From: Dastarcus helophoroides
Lineage: Eukaryota > Arthropoda > Insecta > Coleoptera > Bothrideridae
Length of the DNA: 64,000 nucleotides
Direction: 5' to 3'
Assembly (NCBI GenBank): GCA_028583605.1
Contig: CM053332.1
Location: 20,422,297-20,486,296, forward strand
Shown: piece by piece, positions 23,420 through 36,241 of the stretch
How positions within the stretch are numbered: position 1 is the stretch's first letter
Layout: every line of letters begins with the position of its first letter
Translations under genes and position numbers: made by a program
The notes under the pieces: model-generated
Seen by the model: only the letters and a program-made list of their open reading frames with translations
What the model was told of the DNA's origin: nothing
Databases searched by the model: none

Positions 23420-26400
23420 AAAAATCGTAACTTCAGAAGGTCGAAATTTCGAGAAAAAATTCTGAACACTTACACACTGATTGATAACTGATCAAACAAA
23501 TGGAAATTTGAAATTTAAAAACGAGCTGAGTTGAAATTCGAAATCGAAATTTGTCGAAATTTCGAGAAAAAACTCTTAACACGACAATGTTTAGCGTTTT
23601 AAAATTTTTAAGATTTCGACTGAAAATTTCGACATTTTCAAAACGTTACTTTTTGAAAATTTTAGATTTCTTTAAAAACTTGACAATGAAAATTTTTGAT
23701 AACGCCGAGTTTTTTGAAACGTTGGAATTTTTTTCCAAATTTCGATTGTATTGCAAAATTTAGATTTTTTCTTGTAATCTCGACCTTATTTTATTTTTAA
23801 GTATTGACCCTAAAAAACTGTGTATACTCTTTTAAAATTTCCGTATTTTTGTAAATATTTAAACTTTTTTTGTAATTTTTTTTGAAAATTAATCATTACA
23901 GTTTTTTTAATTTTTACCATTTGAAAATTCTTACTTTTTCTGGAAATGTAAATTTTTTCAAAACTATTTTTGACTTTTTTCTATATTTCGTCTTTGTTTA
24001 TAATTTTTTTTGGGAAAATTATAATTTTTTTATTGAAAACTTCGGTTCTTAATAATTTCGACCGATTTTTATTTAAATGTCAACTATTTTTCAAAATTTC
24101 GACTTTTTTGCAGTTTCGATTGTTTTTTGATTTTTTTTTTGTTGAAAATTTCGCTACTTCCTAGTTTTCGAAATTCTTTCAAAATTTCGATTTTTTTGAA
24201 AATTGTGAAATTTTATGAAATGGGCATTTTTCAAAAATTTTAATTTTTTTGACCTAAAATTTCAACTTTTTAAAAAAATGTTCCACTTTGATTCAAAATT
24301 TTAGCTACCAAAAATTTAAACCTCTTCCAAAATTTTAATTTCTCAATATTTTGACTTTTGAAAACCTTGATCTATCAGATAATTTTCACTTGTTTTCAAT
24401 ATTCCGGTTTCGACATTTTGGTTTTTATTGAAAATTTGAGTGCAAATTTCCCAACTATTCAAAATTTAGACTTTTTTAAAATTTCGAATTATTTCGTAAA
24501 TTCGATAAAAATTCTCAAATCTTTTGCACATTTTGATATTTTTTAAGTTCGACTATAAAATTTCGACCTTTCTTTTTGAAAATTTCTTCTTCTGCAAAAT
24601 TTTGACTTCTTTTGGAAATTTGAAAGATTTTGAACTTTTTTGCCTTGTCAACATATTTTGACTTTTTTTGTTGAAAATTTTAACCTTTTCTCAAATTTGC
24701 ACTTTTTTTTGAAATTTTTGACTTTTTATTTTAATTCCCACTTTGTTAAATATCCTGTTTGAATTTTTCAAAATTTTAGTCATTTTCCAAAATTTAACCA
24801 ATAAAAAAGGCCGGAATTTTGAATTTAAAAATTTTGACTTTTTTTTATTTCAAATAATTTCCACCATTTTTTTGCAAATTGTCGATTCTTCATTTAAAAT
24901 TGTGATTTTTTTTAAGTCAGACATTTTTTGAAACGTTTTATTGAAATTTTCGACTAATACTTTGTAAAATTTCGACTCCATTTGAAAACATCGACTTTTT
25001 TTTCAAAATTTCGACTCCTTTTGAAAACTTGACTTTCTTTAAAAAAGTTTGAACTTTTTTAAAATTTTATTTATACATTTTTTTAAAGATTTCCAATTGA
25101 ATCTTCGACTTAAAAGAAAAGATTCTTTTTTAAACTTGAACTATTGAAAATTTACTTTTTCAAAACTTTTTTGATAATTACGAATTTTTCGATAATTTTG
25201 AGTTTTCTCCAATATTCAAAAAATTCAGCTTCTTTGAAAATTCAATAAAAAAACTGCAATTTATTTTCAATGTCGATATTTTTCAAAAAATTTGTCTTTT
25301 ATTCACATTCCCAAAATTATTGAAAATGTTGACCATTTTCAAAATTGAACTTTTTTTTCGAAATCCTTATTTTCTTTTTGAAAATTGGACTTTCTATAAA
25401 AATTTCAAATTTTTTTAAGATTTGACTTTTTCTTTTAAATTCGACTTTTCTGATAACTTTAGTTTTATTTTTTTAAGGTGGTACTGTTTTTTTAAATTTA
25501 CATTTTTTGGGAAAAATTTCGAAATAACACTCCAATTAAAAAAATATAACAAAATTTTCTATTTTTAAATTTGTGCAAAGTTTTGAAACAAATTTCCAAG
25601 AAAAACTTGCATTTTATGTACAAATAAATTGTCAAAATTTGAATTTTAATCACAAAAAATGGCTTCAAAATGGAATATTTGATTTTTAAAATTATCTGGA
25701 ACTTCAAAATTACTAGAAAAAAATTAATTTTAGACATGTTGACTCTTTTCCTCAAAAATTTCAATAATTTCCACTTTAAAAGTCAAAATTATAAGAATAT
25801 TTTTGACAATTAATTTATTTAATAATTTTTTTTTATCTTTAATTCCGAAACTGTTATTTTTTTTGAATAATGGTGTTTACAAATAAGAAATTTTAACTTT
25901 TTCTAGAAATATGACCTGCTTTCTCTTAAAATTTTGACTTTAATCTTTAAATTTCGATCTTTTTTTTATCGAAATTTGAAATTTAAATAAGAACTTGAGA
26001 ATTTCAAGAATAAATTTAACATTGCTAGAAAAATTGGAAATTCCGATTCAGAATTTTCTTTGGTGCTGCAGTAGTAGTAATTTTATAGAGAAATATCAAA
26101 TTGTAAAAAAGGTTGAAATTTACAAGGTACATTTTTTCTTGAAATTTCAATATTTTTCCCAAAGTTTTCTTATTTTTATGCAGTTTATTTTCCCTAAATT
26201 TATACTTAATAATTTTCAGTTTCTTGTCAAAATTACAAAATAAAATGAGCTTTAAAATATTAAAATTTCGTTTAAACTTTTAAATTTCCAAAACAAACTA
26301 GAGAAATCAAAATTTCTACGAGAAAAAATATTTTAAAGACAAAATCTCCAGGAAAAATCGAAATTTCAAAAAAAATTCTTTGTATAAAATATTTAGAGAA

Positions 26401-27640
26401 AAACACAAATTTCATAGGAAAAAAAAGCAAAATTTCTTAAGAGGTAAAGTCGAAATTTAAAAGAAAATTTGAAATATCTTTACAAAAAGGTCGAAATTTT
26501 TTGTTTTTCCCAAAATGTTGAAATTTTTATAGAGCTTTCAGGATTTTTTCCAGAGCTTTCAGGATTTTTTCCAAACATTTTGTGCCAAAATTACAAAAAA
26601 AATAAACTTTCAATTGTCCTAAGTGTCGTGAAAAAAACTTGACATTTTTTAAGCAAATTAAGAGGAACATAAAGAAAAATCTGGAGAAGTTGGAATTTCT
26701 AGACAAAATTTGAAGAACAACACTTTTAGGAAAGATGGAAATTGCGAGAAAATTTCTTTTTATAAAATATTTAGGAAAAATGGAAACTTTGCAGAAAAAA
26801 TTAAAATTTCCTAAAAAAATCGAAATATCTGAAAAAAAACTCAAAATTTTTATACAAAATGAGATTTGGGGTTAAAATTCGATGATACCGTATTAACTTA
26901 TCTTTTAGAAAAATAGTAAAATGCGAGATGAGTTGAATTTAAATTTTTTCTTGAAATTGTAAGTATTTTTTCAAAATGTTGACATTTTCAAAGAAATTTG
27001 AGTTTTTTTCTTAACATTTTAATTCCTGCTCGAAATATAGTTTCTTCTTCAAAACTTTTACAAAAATTAGTTTTTGAAAATGTGATTTTGATCAAAATTA
27101 AAAATAAAATGGGTTTTTAAATGTCGTAACTTCGTGAAAGAAACCTAAAATTTCTATAAAAAGAAAACATAGAAAATTTAAAATTTCTAGAAAAAATTGT
27201 GTAATGAAAAGTGTACAGAAAATTTTGAGAAAAAAACTCGTAAGCGAAATTGGGGTTGCTGCAGTTCCACAGTGCCTATACGCCAGCCGCCACTGCTCTG
27301 ATTGATAACTGATCAAACAAATAGAAATTTGAAATTTAAAGTCGAACTAAGTCAAAATTCGAAACTTTTACGAGATTCCCATTAATTCAAGGTTGAATAC
27401 AAAATTTTGGCTGGTAACTCGATATTTAAAAATACGTAAATTTTGAAAAGTATGAAATTAAAAAATCTGATTTTTTTAGGTTGAGTTTTTCAAAAAAAAA
27501 GTCGTAATACTTAAAGGAAAATCATAATTTTTAAGAACAAAGTTTAGAAAAAATGTTCAAATTCAAAAAAAATATTTGTCAAAGGTCGAAATTTTGAAAA
27601 AGCGAAAATTGTCGAGAACTGTCGAAATTTTTTGAGAAGT
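23420..27640. repeat. Long AT-rich filler block
   Basis: About 4.2 kb of AAATTTTGAC/TTTCGA/TTTTTT words, T-rich on the plus strand to about 25500 and then A-rich. This is the same texture as the inside of the hAT-like elements. A ~70-bp direct repeat (GATTGATAACTGATCAAACA) lies at 23475-23545 and 27299-27365. Just before the second copy, 27265-27295 ends GCCGCCACTG, which resembles a transposon terminus. All frames here are low complexity. Confidence 0.7.
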
Positions 27641-28120
27641 CGAAATTTCCATACTTCCGCGCCTACATCGTCAAGGTGGGAATTAATATGAGCAAACAAA
27701 TATATAATGTGGAAAACAATTTCGTCTTTTACAAATATAATTGATCGATTTTCGACCACCTAACCTTACTTGTAAACACATAAAGGGAAGCCTTTGCTAT
27801 TTTAAAGCAATAAAACGTTTACGCCTCGCGATCGCCAAAGTCTGATGTGGTTGCACCGCCAATAAGTAAATGGTTGGCATATAAATTCATGATGCAAGTC
27901 ATGAGAAGCTCCAAATTTTTACGAGTTAAAATGTTAAAAGGTGATTGACCTGTTACGAAAGAAGAACTTGTAATCTTCACAACGAGGACCAATTTTAAAA
28001 GCATCCTACCTGAACCGAACGAGACCTTTTAATAAGCATTGCATCTACCAGCTAGAATCATTTCATATTTCTTGATGGCGATATTTATTTAAGCATTGGT
28101 TAGTCGAAACATTATTGAAA
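27641..28120. other. Unassigned DNA
   Basis: More balanced composition. The minus frames at 27544-27759 and 27819-28004 have no recognised similarity. Confidence 0.35.
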
Positions 28121-28124
28121 TACA

Positions 28125-28400
28125 GAACTTGTCCCCTGAAATCAAGAAAGATTAAAAAACACAACAAAGGTTGCTCTAACGCGTTTCGACAGCCAAGCTC
28201 TCATCTTCAGAGAGAAACTAGTCAGAGAAACTAGTCAGTTTCTCTCTGAAGATGACAGCTTGGCTGTCGAAACGCGTTAGAGCAACCTTTGTTGTGTTTT
28301 TTAATCTTTCTTGGTTTCAGGGGACAAGTTCTGTATTTCAATTTTTGAAGATAACCAAGGACCAGTCCGTTCCATCAAAAGAAACATTATTGCCCGAAGT
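28125..28400. mobile_element. Penelope-like hammerhead repeat, foldback copy B
   Basis: Two inverted copies of one terminal sequence meet head to head. The left arm runs from the CTTGTCCCCTGAAATC region to CATCTTCAGAGAG at 28214, and the right arm from CTCTCTGAAGATG to CAGGGGACAAG. A short direct duplication, AGAAACTAGTCAG, lies at the centre. The right arm continues with TGAAGATAACCAAGGACCAG, the family's outer end. The plus frame 28252-28434 is inside it. Confidence 0.8.
28242..28282 (+). ncRNA. Candidate hammerhead ribozyme (Penelope-like type)
   Basis: Stem I is CUCU (28242-28245) with AGAG (28279-28282). CUGAAGA is at 28246-28252, an extra U follows, then stem II GACAGC/GCUGUC with a UUG loop, and GAAA at 28269-28272. 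Stem III is the loop-less palindrome ACG/CGU, then U at the cleavage position (28278/28279). The extra U before stem II and the short stem I make activity less certain. A related but mismatched motif is on the minus strand at 28174-28214. Confidence 0.6.
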
Positions 28401-28440
28401 TCCTGTAAAATCTGCCTACTGTACTTTTATTTAGTCTCTG

Positions 28441-28920
28441 ACTTTTATACTAGCAACAACAACAAAATAGTAACAATAACAAAATAGCGATTTCTTCAGC
28501 TTCAGCTTCCTACCGCTGCACATAAAAAAGATTTATTAGGATCCGACACAATTGTATCAAGCGCTATCTTTTCATGGTAGATTAATTCAATTTGGTGAGT
28601 CCTGGAATGCCATTGTAGTTAGCAGTCATAAAATTGACATTTAGAGCTTTTACACCGTGAAAAGCTTAATCAGGAAGTTAGCGTTAATCGTTTTAAATTT
28701 CTGTCCTTAAGTGAGTTTTATGTCGCTCTAAACGAAACTGGAAATTTTCGCTTCCTAGGTGAAAGAACTGTCCGTTAAATAAAATTTGTAATCTCGCAAA
28801 AAAATGTTTAGGCTCAAATATTGATACGAATATTGGAAATATTTGTTGTTTTTCTATATAAAAATTTAGTACTCGCTGTTATATTGCACAGTGATTTTAT
28901 AATTAAACAATTAATCAAAT
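28441..28920. other. Unassigned DNA
   Basis: No feature recognised. A short CAACAA/AATAGTAACAA stretch lies at about 28455-28485. Confidence 0.35.
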
Positions 28921-28970
28921 CCTATAATGCACAGACCAATAGGTTTGAACATTTATTAGATTCGAAGTTT

Positions 28971-29023
28971 GAAAACCAAATACCGGTTTCGACCTTGTTA
29001 GATCTCGTCAGTTTGGTATATCC
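28971..29023 (-). ncRNA. Type I hammerhead ribozyme, array unit 1
   Basis: Minus strand: stem I ACCAAA/UUUGGU, core CUGACGA, stem II GAUCU-AACA-AGGUC (one U-G wobble replacing U-A), GAAA, stem III ACC/GGU with no loop, then A at the cleavage position. All core positions of the hammerhead consensus are present. The wobble keeps stem II paired. Confidence 0.82.
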
Positions 29024-29357
29024 AACTCGAATGCTAACAAATGTTCCGACAAGTAAGTACTGAAACATTCACAAGCGTCGTCAAGCGAGTGACTCTTAGT
29101 ACTACCACCTATTGGTCCATAGAGGAACTATGGCCATCGCCAACAATGTCGTATGCAAGAAGAATGCAACCTAGACTACAAATTCATGCAGCCCTCTTAT
29201 CCAGGCGTGTATAGTGGAATCATAGGTAGCTGAACTACCAACAGTTGAAACACTACCACCTAGCGAAGCGGTTGCTCTCTAGGAGAGTTCCCAGAAGACA
29301 AGCATTCTATAATGCACAGACCAATATAGGTTTGAACATTTATTAGATTCGAAGTTT

Positions 29358-29410
29358 GGAAACCAAATACCGGTTTCGATCTTGTTAGATCTCGTCAGTT
29401 TGGTATATCC
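29358..29410 (-). ncRNA. Type I hammerhead ribozyme, array unit 2
   Basis: Minus strand: CUGACGA, stem II GAUCU-AACA-AGAUC, GAAA, stem III ACC/GGU, A cleavage nucleotide, stem I ACCAAA/UUUGGU with outer GGA/UCC pairing beyond an internal loop. Core intact. Confidence 0.87.
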
Positions 29411-30014
29411 AACTCGAATGCTAACAAATGTTCCGACAAGTAAGTACTGAAACATTCACAGGCGTCGTCAAGCGAGTGACTCTTAGTACTACCACCTATT
29501 GGTCCATAGAGGAACTATGGCCATCGCCAACAATGTCGCATGCAAGAAGAATGCAACCTAGACTACAAATTCATGCAGCCCTCTTATCCAGGCGTGTATA
29601 GTGGAATCATAGGTAGCTGAACTACCAACAGTTGAAACACTGCCACCTAGCGAAGCGGTTGCTCTCTAGGAGAGGTATATCCAACTCGAATGCTAACAAA
29701 TGTTCCGACAAGTAAGTACTGAAACATTCACAAGCGTCGTCAAGCGAGTGACTCTTAGTACTACCACCTATTGGTCCATAGAGGAACTATGGCCATCGCC
29801 AACAATGTCGTATGCAAGAAGAATGCAACCTAGACTACAAATTCATGCAGCCTTCCAGGCGTGTATAGTGGTGAATCATAGGTAGCTGAACTACCAACAG
29901 TTGAAACACTGCCACTTAGCGAAGCGGTTGCTCTCTTAGGTGAGTTCCCAGAAGACAAGCATTCTATAATGCACAGACCAATATAGGTTTGAACATTTAT
30001 TAGATTCGAAGTTT

Positions 30015-30067
30015 GGAAACCAAATACCGGTTTCGATCTTGTTAGATCTCGTCAGTTTGGTATATCC
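30015..30067 (-). ncRNA. Type I hammerhead ribozyme, last array unit
   Basis: Same core and stems as the copy at 29358, intact. It lies 657 bp from that copy because the unit in between is internally deleted. Confidence 0.87.
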
Positions 30068-30208
30068 AACTCGAATGCTAACAAATGTTCCGACAAGTAA
30101 GTACTGAAACATTCACAGGCGTCGTCAAGCGAGTGACTCTTAGTACTACCACCTATTGGTCCATAGAGGAACTATGGCCATCGCCAACAATGTCGTATGC
30201 AAGAAGAA

Positions 30209-31130
30209 TTAATCAAATAGTGACACAATTTGAATAACACACAGTGAACTTTTCACGTAGACAATTTTAGAGAAAAACATCGATATTTGCAAAAAAAGTA
30301 TCTCTCTGGGGAAGTTTGAATCCAACATTTTGAGAAAAAATTCATATAATTACAAGAGAAATTCAAAAGTTATGAAAAAAAGGAGGCAGAACTGTTTGAA
30401 ACAGCCTCGTCCATTTCACCGAAAATTTGAAATTTCTTTTGCTCTTTTGGATCACTGATTTGTTGCTCCTTCGAAAGAAAAAGTCAAACGTTGATCGCTA
30501 TTCTATCAGAAATTATAGAAAGAAATATTACTTTTACTAACAACTAACAACATCAACTTATCAACTGACTTGTGTAGAAGGTTTGCACTGATAGCTTTCT
30601 GGAAGTTTAAATGAATATCGATCGTAAAACAGTTACATCTAATAAAAATAAGATAAATTTCATTGGATCGTTTCCATCTGGATAACTGTATCACCTATTT
30701 TATTTCATTTTAAGGTCATACTGTGGCTGAATTATCTACAGTTATGATCACTGAACACTGTCTCAGAATTTAGTTTTTCTTTTAAAGTGTTTACTTCCAA
30801 ATTGATTTTTACCATGATAGAGTATTATGTAAGCATTAACTTCACAATTTATTGTTATTCATAATTGAATACAAATAATGAATTTCCTCTACATTCACTA
30901 CACCAGAAACGACCATTTATAATGTCAAATGGAGAGTAAAATTTGCATGAAACAAAAATAGTGTGACTACGTAAATTTATCATTTTACGTCGAAATTCTA
31001 CGTAATTATGAAATGTTTATTGATATTTGATTGATGGTAAATTATTTATTTCCTCAACGTATATAATTACGTAACAATTCCTATTTATGCGTAGAATCCT
31101 GTCACTGGTGGCTTGTTTCTGTCCTCCAGG
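30209..31130. other. Unassigned DNA
   Basis: AT-rich, no recognised gene or repeat. Confidence 0.4.
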
Positions 31131-34100
31131 TAGGGATGTCGATCTGAGATCGATTAATCGAAATATCGATTTTTTCAAGTCTCAAAGTCGATTTTTTAGA
31201 TTGATCTCCAATACAAGATCGATCTAATGAACGATTCAAAAATCCTAAGAATCGGATCGATTTACCTTAGATGTTGGTCACTGTAAATTTAATGACAAAA
31301 ATTTTTTATATAAGTGTATTTAGGTAGCTATGTTATTCTTCACTTTCTTCCACTAGCAACAGCTACGTTAATAAGCCAACAGATGGCAGCATTAAGGTTT
31401 CTTTTCATTCATTATGTCGTTGACTCAATAGGAAAAATAACTGTGGTGCAGTTAAAATTACCGTATTTTCACAAAAATTACCCTACGTTATTTTATTACT
31501 TGTTACCCGTCTTAAATACTTTTATTTAGCGATTGAATACGTTACATACGTATTAATAAATACGCTACAAAACTTGAAAAAAGTTTATTTATTGTTTTTG
31601 AAGTAAAAATTACAAGAGCAAAGAAAGGACATCAATTTGAAAAAAAATTGTAACTGAATGTTGACTTTTTCCTCCTCTAAATTCCGAAATTAAAGTCGAA
31701 ATTTTGACTTAAATGTCAACATTTCGGAAAAAAGTCGAAATTTGGAGTTTAAAGTCGAAATTTCTTGAAAAAAGTTAAAATTTTAATTTTTAAATCGTAA
31801 TTTAACGAAATGTTTACAAATGCGTAGAAAGAGCAACGATTTTAGAAATTTCGACTTTTTTCTCAAACTGCGACTTTTTTCTCAAATTTCGCGTTTTTCT
31901 CAATTCGACTTTTTTCTGGAAATTTCAACTTTTTCAAAATGGTACAAAGGCCTAGAAAGGATTTCGATTTTAAAAAAAATGTTATTTCGAAAAATTTCGA
32001 CTTTTTTTCTCAAATTTCGATTTTAAGCTCGAAATTTCGACTTTTTTCTAGAAATTTCAAATTTTTCTCAGATTTCGATTTTTTTTCTCAAAATTTCGGC
32101 TTTTTTCTCCTAATTTTGACTTTTTTATCAAATTCGAATTTTTTTCTTGAAATTTCGACCTTTTTCTTGAAAATTCGTTTTTTTTTCTCAAATTTCGACT
32201 TCTTTCTCGAAACTTTGGCCTCAATATCGAAATTTCGACATTTTTCTCGAAATTTCGACTTTAGACTCAAAATTTCGACTTTCTTTCTCGAAATTTCAAC
32301 TTTTTTCGCAAATTTTGACTTTCTTTCTCCAAATTTCGACTTCTTTCGCAAATTTTGACTTTTTTTAATCGAAATTTTGACTTTTTGCTCGAAATTTCGA
32401 CTTTTTTCCTCGTAATTTCGACTTTGTTCTCGAAATCTTGACTTTTTTCTTAAATTACGACTTTTTTCTCGAAATATTTCGAAATTTCGACTTTAAACTC
32501 AAAATTTCGACTTTCTTTCTCGAAATTTCGACTTTTTTCGCAAATTTTGATTTTTTTTCTTAAAATTTCGACTTTTTTTCTCGAAATTTTAACTTTGTTC
32601 TCGAAATCTCAACTTTTTTTTTTAATTTCGACTTTTTCCTCGAAATATTTCGAAATTTCGACTTTAGACCTAAAATTTGGGTTTCTTTTTTCGAAATTTC
32701 GACTTTTTTCGCAAAATTTGACTTTTTTTCTTGAAATTTCTACTTTTTTCTCGAAATTTCGACTTTTTTTCTCGAAATTTTAACTTTTTTCTCGAAATCT
32801 CGACTTTTTTTTCTTAAATTTCGACTTTTTTTCTCGAAATTTTAACTTTTTTCTCGAAATCTCGACTTTTTTTTCTTAAATTTCGACTTTTTTTCTCGAA
32901 ATACTTCAAAATTTCGACTTTAAATTCAAAATTTCGACTTTTTTCTCTCGAAATTTCGACTTTTTTCATAAATTTCGACTTTTTTCCCAAATTTCGATTT
33001 TAAGCTCGAAATTTCGAATTTTTCTAAAATTTGGACTTTTTTCTCGTAATTTTGACTTCTTCTCAAATTTGATTTTTTTCTTGAAATTTCCACCTCTTTC
33101 TAGAAAATTCGTTTTTTTTCCTCAAATTATTTCAACCTTTTTCTTGAAACTTTGACCTTAATATCGAAATATCGACAGTTTTCTCGAAATTTCGACTTTT
33201 TTCCGACATTTCGACTTTTTTCTCGACATTTCGACTTTTTTTTCGCAAATTTTGATTTTTTTCTAGAAATTTCGACTTTTTTCGCAAATTTTGACTTTTT
33301 TTATCGAAATTTCGACTTTTTCCTCCAAATTTTGACTTTGTTCTCGAAATCGACTCTTTTTTTTTAAATTTCGACTTTTTTCTTGAAATATTTCGAAATT
33401 TTGACTTTAAACTCAAAATTTCGACTTTTTTCTCGAAATTTCGACTTTTTCCGCAAATTTTGACTTTTTTTTCGAAATTTCGACTTTTTCTCTAGAAATT
33501 TCGATTTTTTCTCGAAATCTCTACATTTTTCTTAAATTTCGAATTTTTATCGAAATCTCGGCTTTTTTCTAGAAATATTTCGAAATTTCAACTTTAAAAT
33601 CAAAATTTCGACTTCTTTTCTCTAAATTACGACTTTTTTCGCAAATTCTAACTTTTTTCTCGAAATTTCGACTTTTTTCTCGAAATTTCGACCTTTTTTT
33701 CTCGAAATTTTAACTTTTTTTCTCAAAATCTCGACATTTTCCTTAAATTTCGATTTTTTTCTCAAAACCTCGACTTTTCGACTTTAAACTTAAAATTTGG
33801 ACCTTTTTTCTCGAAATTTCGACTTTTTCCGCAAATTTTGACTTTTTTTCTCGAAATTTCGACTTTTTTTCTCAAAATTTCGATTTCTTTTCTCGGAATC
33901 TCAACTGCTTTTTTAATTTCGACTTTTTTCTCGAAATATTTCGAAATTTCGACTTTAGACTCAGTTTCGATTTCTTTTTTCGAAATTTCGACTTTTTTTC
34001 GCAAAATTTGACTTGTTCTCTCGAAATTTCGACTTTTTTCTCGAAATCTCGACTTTTTTCTTAAATTTCAAATTTTTTCTCGAGATATTTCGAAATTTCG

Positions 34101-35529
34101 ACTTTAAACTCAAAATCTCGACTTTTTTTCTCTAAATTTCGACTTTTTGTCTTGAAATTTTGACTTTGTTCTCGAAAGCGCGACTTTTTTCTTAAATTTC
34201 GACTTTTTTCTCGAAATTTCGCCTTTTTTCGCAGATTTTGACTTTTCTCTCGAAATTTCGACTTTTTTTTCTCGAAATTTTGACTTTTTTCTGGAAATCT
34301 CGACTTTTTTCTTAAATTTCGACTTTTTTTCTGGAAATCTCGACTTTTTTCTTAAATTTCGAATTTTTTCTCGAAATATTTCGAAATTTCGGCTTTAAAT
34401 TTAAAATTTCGACTTTTTTTCTCGAAATTTCAACTTTTTTCATAAATTTTGACTTTTTGTTTTCAAAATTTCGACTTTTTTCTCGAAATTTCATCTCTTT
34501 TCTTGAAATCTCGACTCTTTTCTTAAATTTCGTCTTTTTTCTCGAAATATTTCGAAATTTCGACTTTGTTTCTCGAAATTTCGACTTTTTGCGCAAATTT
34601 TGACTTTCTTCTCGAAATTTCGACTTTTTTTTTCGAAATTTTGACTTTTGCCACGAAATCTTGACTTTTTTCTTAAATTGCGACTTTTTTCTTGAAATCT
34701 TGACTTTTTTCTTAAATTTCGACTTTTTTTCTGGAAATATTTCGAAATTTCGACTTTCTTTTTCGAAATATTTCGAAATTTCGACTATAACCTCAAAATT
34801 TCGACTTTTTTCTCGAAAAGTTCAACTTTTTTCGCAGATTTTGACTTTTTTCTCAAAACTTCGACTTTTTTCTCGAAATTTGGACTTTTTACTCGAAATC
34901 TCGACGTTTTTCTCAAATTTTGACTTTTTTCTCGAAATATTTCGAAATTTCGACGTTTTTCTCGAAATTTTGGCGTTTTTCTCAAATTTCGACTTTTTTT
35001 CTCGAGTCTTCGTTTTTTTTCTCAAATTTCGCCTTTTTTCTCGAAATTTTGACTTTATTATCGAAATTTCGACTTTTTTCTCAAAATCTCGAATTTTATC
35101 CCAAATTTCAACTTTTTTTTCGAAATATTCGAAATTTAGACTTTTTTCTCAAAATTTCGACTTTTTTCCCAAATTTCGACTTTTTTCTTGAAATTTCGAC
35201 CTTAATCTGAAAAGTACAACAAAATCTCGAATTTTATTTCAATTTTCGACTTTTTTCTCAAATATCTATTCTTTTCTCGAAATTTAGACCTTAGTATCTC
35301 AATTTCGACATTATTCTCGAAATTTCACGTTTTTTTTTTAGAAATTTTGACTTTTTCCCCAAATTTAGACCTTTTCCTCGAAATTTTCACCTTATAAGGT
35401 CGAAATTTCGACTTTTTTTCAAATTTCGATTTTTTTCCCCGAAACTTCGATCTTAATCGCGGAATTTCAATTAAAAACTCGAAATTTCGACTATTTTCTC
35501 GAAATTTCAACTTTAATCTCGAAATTTCT

Positions 35530-35660
35530 AAAAAGTGACCAATATTTGCTAATTAAAAATAACAATTATTGAACGCATCCTACTACCAACTGTCAAGATT
35601 ATTGGGAAAGAGGAGTGGTGGACGCAACTGTCATCTGCCTAATTCATCCATAGAGTATAG
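35530..35660 (+). repeat. Conserved spacer A, copy 1
   Basis: Colinear with 735-845 (AACTGTCATCTG, CTACTACCAACTGTCAAG). The minisatellite switches from T-rich to A-rich strand across it. Confidence 0.8.
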
Positions 35661-36074
35661 AAATTTCGACTTATTTTCGAAATTTCGAGAAAAAATTCGA
35701 TATCAATCTCGGAATTTTAAGAGAAAGGCAGAAATTTCGAGAAAAAAGTCGAGTTTTCGAAGAAAAAGTCGAAATTTTGAGTGTAAAGTTGACATTTCGA
35801 GTTTCAAGCGGAATTTCGAGATTAAAGTCGAAATTTTGAGAAAAAATGTCGACATTTCGAAAAAATTGAAATTTCGAGAAAAAAGTCGAAATCTCTAAAG
35901 ATATTTTCTCTAATTAATGTCTTTTTACGCTTTTGTAAAATGTCGAAATGTCTAAATATAATTTTTTTAATCAATGCCTTTCTACGCTTTTGTAGAATGT
36001 CGACTTTGAATTCGAAATTTCGACTATTTTCTCGAAAATTCGACTATTTTCTCGAAAATTCGACTTTGACCTCG

Positions 36075-36240
36075 AAATGTCAAGAAAAAAGTCTAGATTT
36101 TGGGTAATAAAAAATTGAAATTACTGAACGTACTCTAATGCTAAGTGTCAATATTAAATTGTAAAGGGGTTGGTGCTTAGATATAGTCTTATATTCTAAG
36201 GGTCGGTGGGGGCTTAACTGTCATTTGCCTAATTTAACCT
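36075..36240 (+). repeat. Conserved spacer B, copy 1
   Basis: Colinear with 1345-1497 (GTCAATATTAAATTGTAAAG, GTTGGTGCTTAGATATAG, TCATTTGCCTAATTTAACC). Confidence 0.8.
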
Positions 36241-36241
36241 T

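Larger units (their letters stand above)
28921..30208 (-). mobile_element. Tandem array of ~387-bp hammerhead (retrozyme-like) repeats
   Basis: Just over three units run head to tail. The ribozyme recurs at 28971 and 29358 (387 bp apart) and at 30015. The third unit between them has an internal deletion that removes its ribozyme (junction near 29674, GAGAGGTATATCC). Units share CTACCAACAGTTGAAACACTG, GCGAAGCGGTTGCTCTC, ACCAATAGGTTTGAACATTT and GCCATCGCCAACAATGTCG. No protein is encoded; the frame 29700-29885 is incidental. Tandem copies bearing a self-cleaving motif match known animal retrozymes. A Penelope-related non-autonomous origin is an alternative. Confidence 0.85.

Noticed and set aside
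28921..30208. CRISPR-like array
   Set aside because: Units are ~387 bp head-to-tail copies without short repeats and unique spacers, and the context is eukaryotic.
34661..35191. 176-aa frame with FFLEISTF repeats
   Set aside because: Translation of the ~20-bp minisatellite. Equivalent frames appear on both strands and in several phases.
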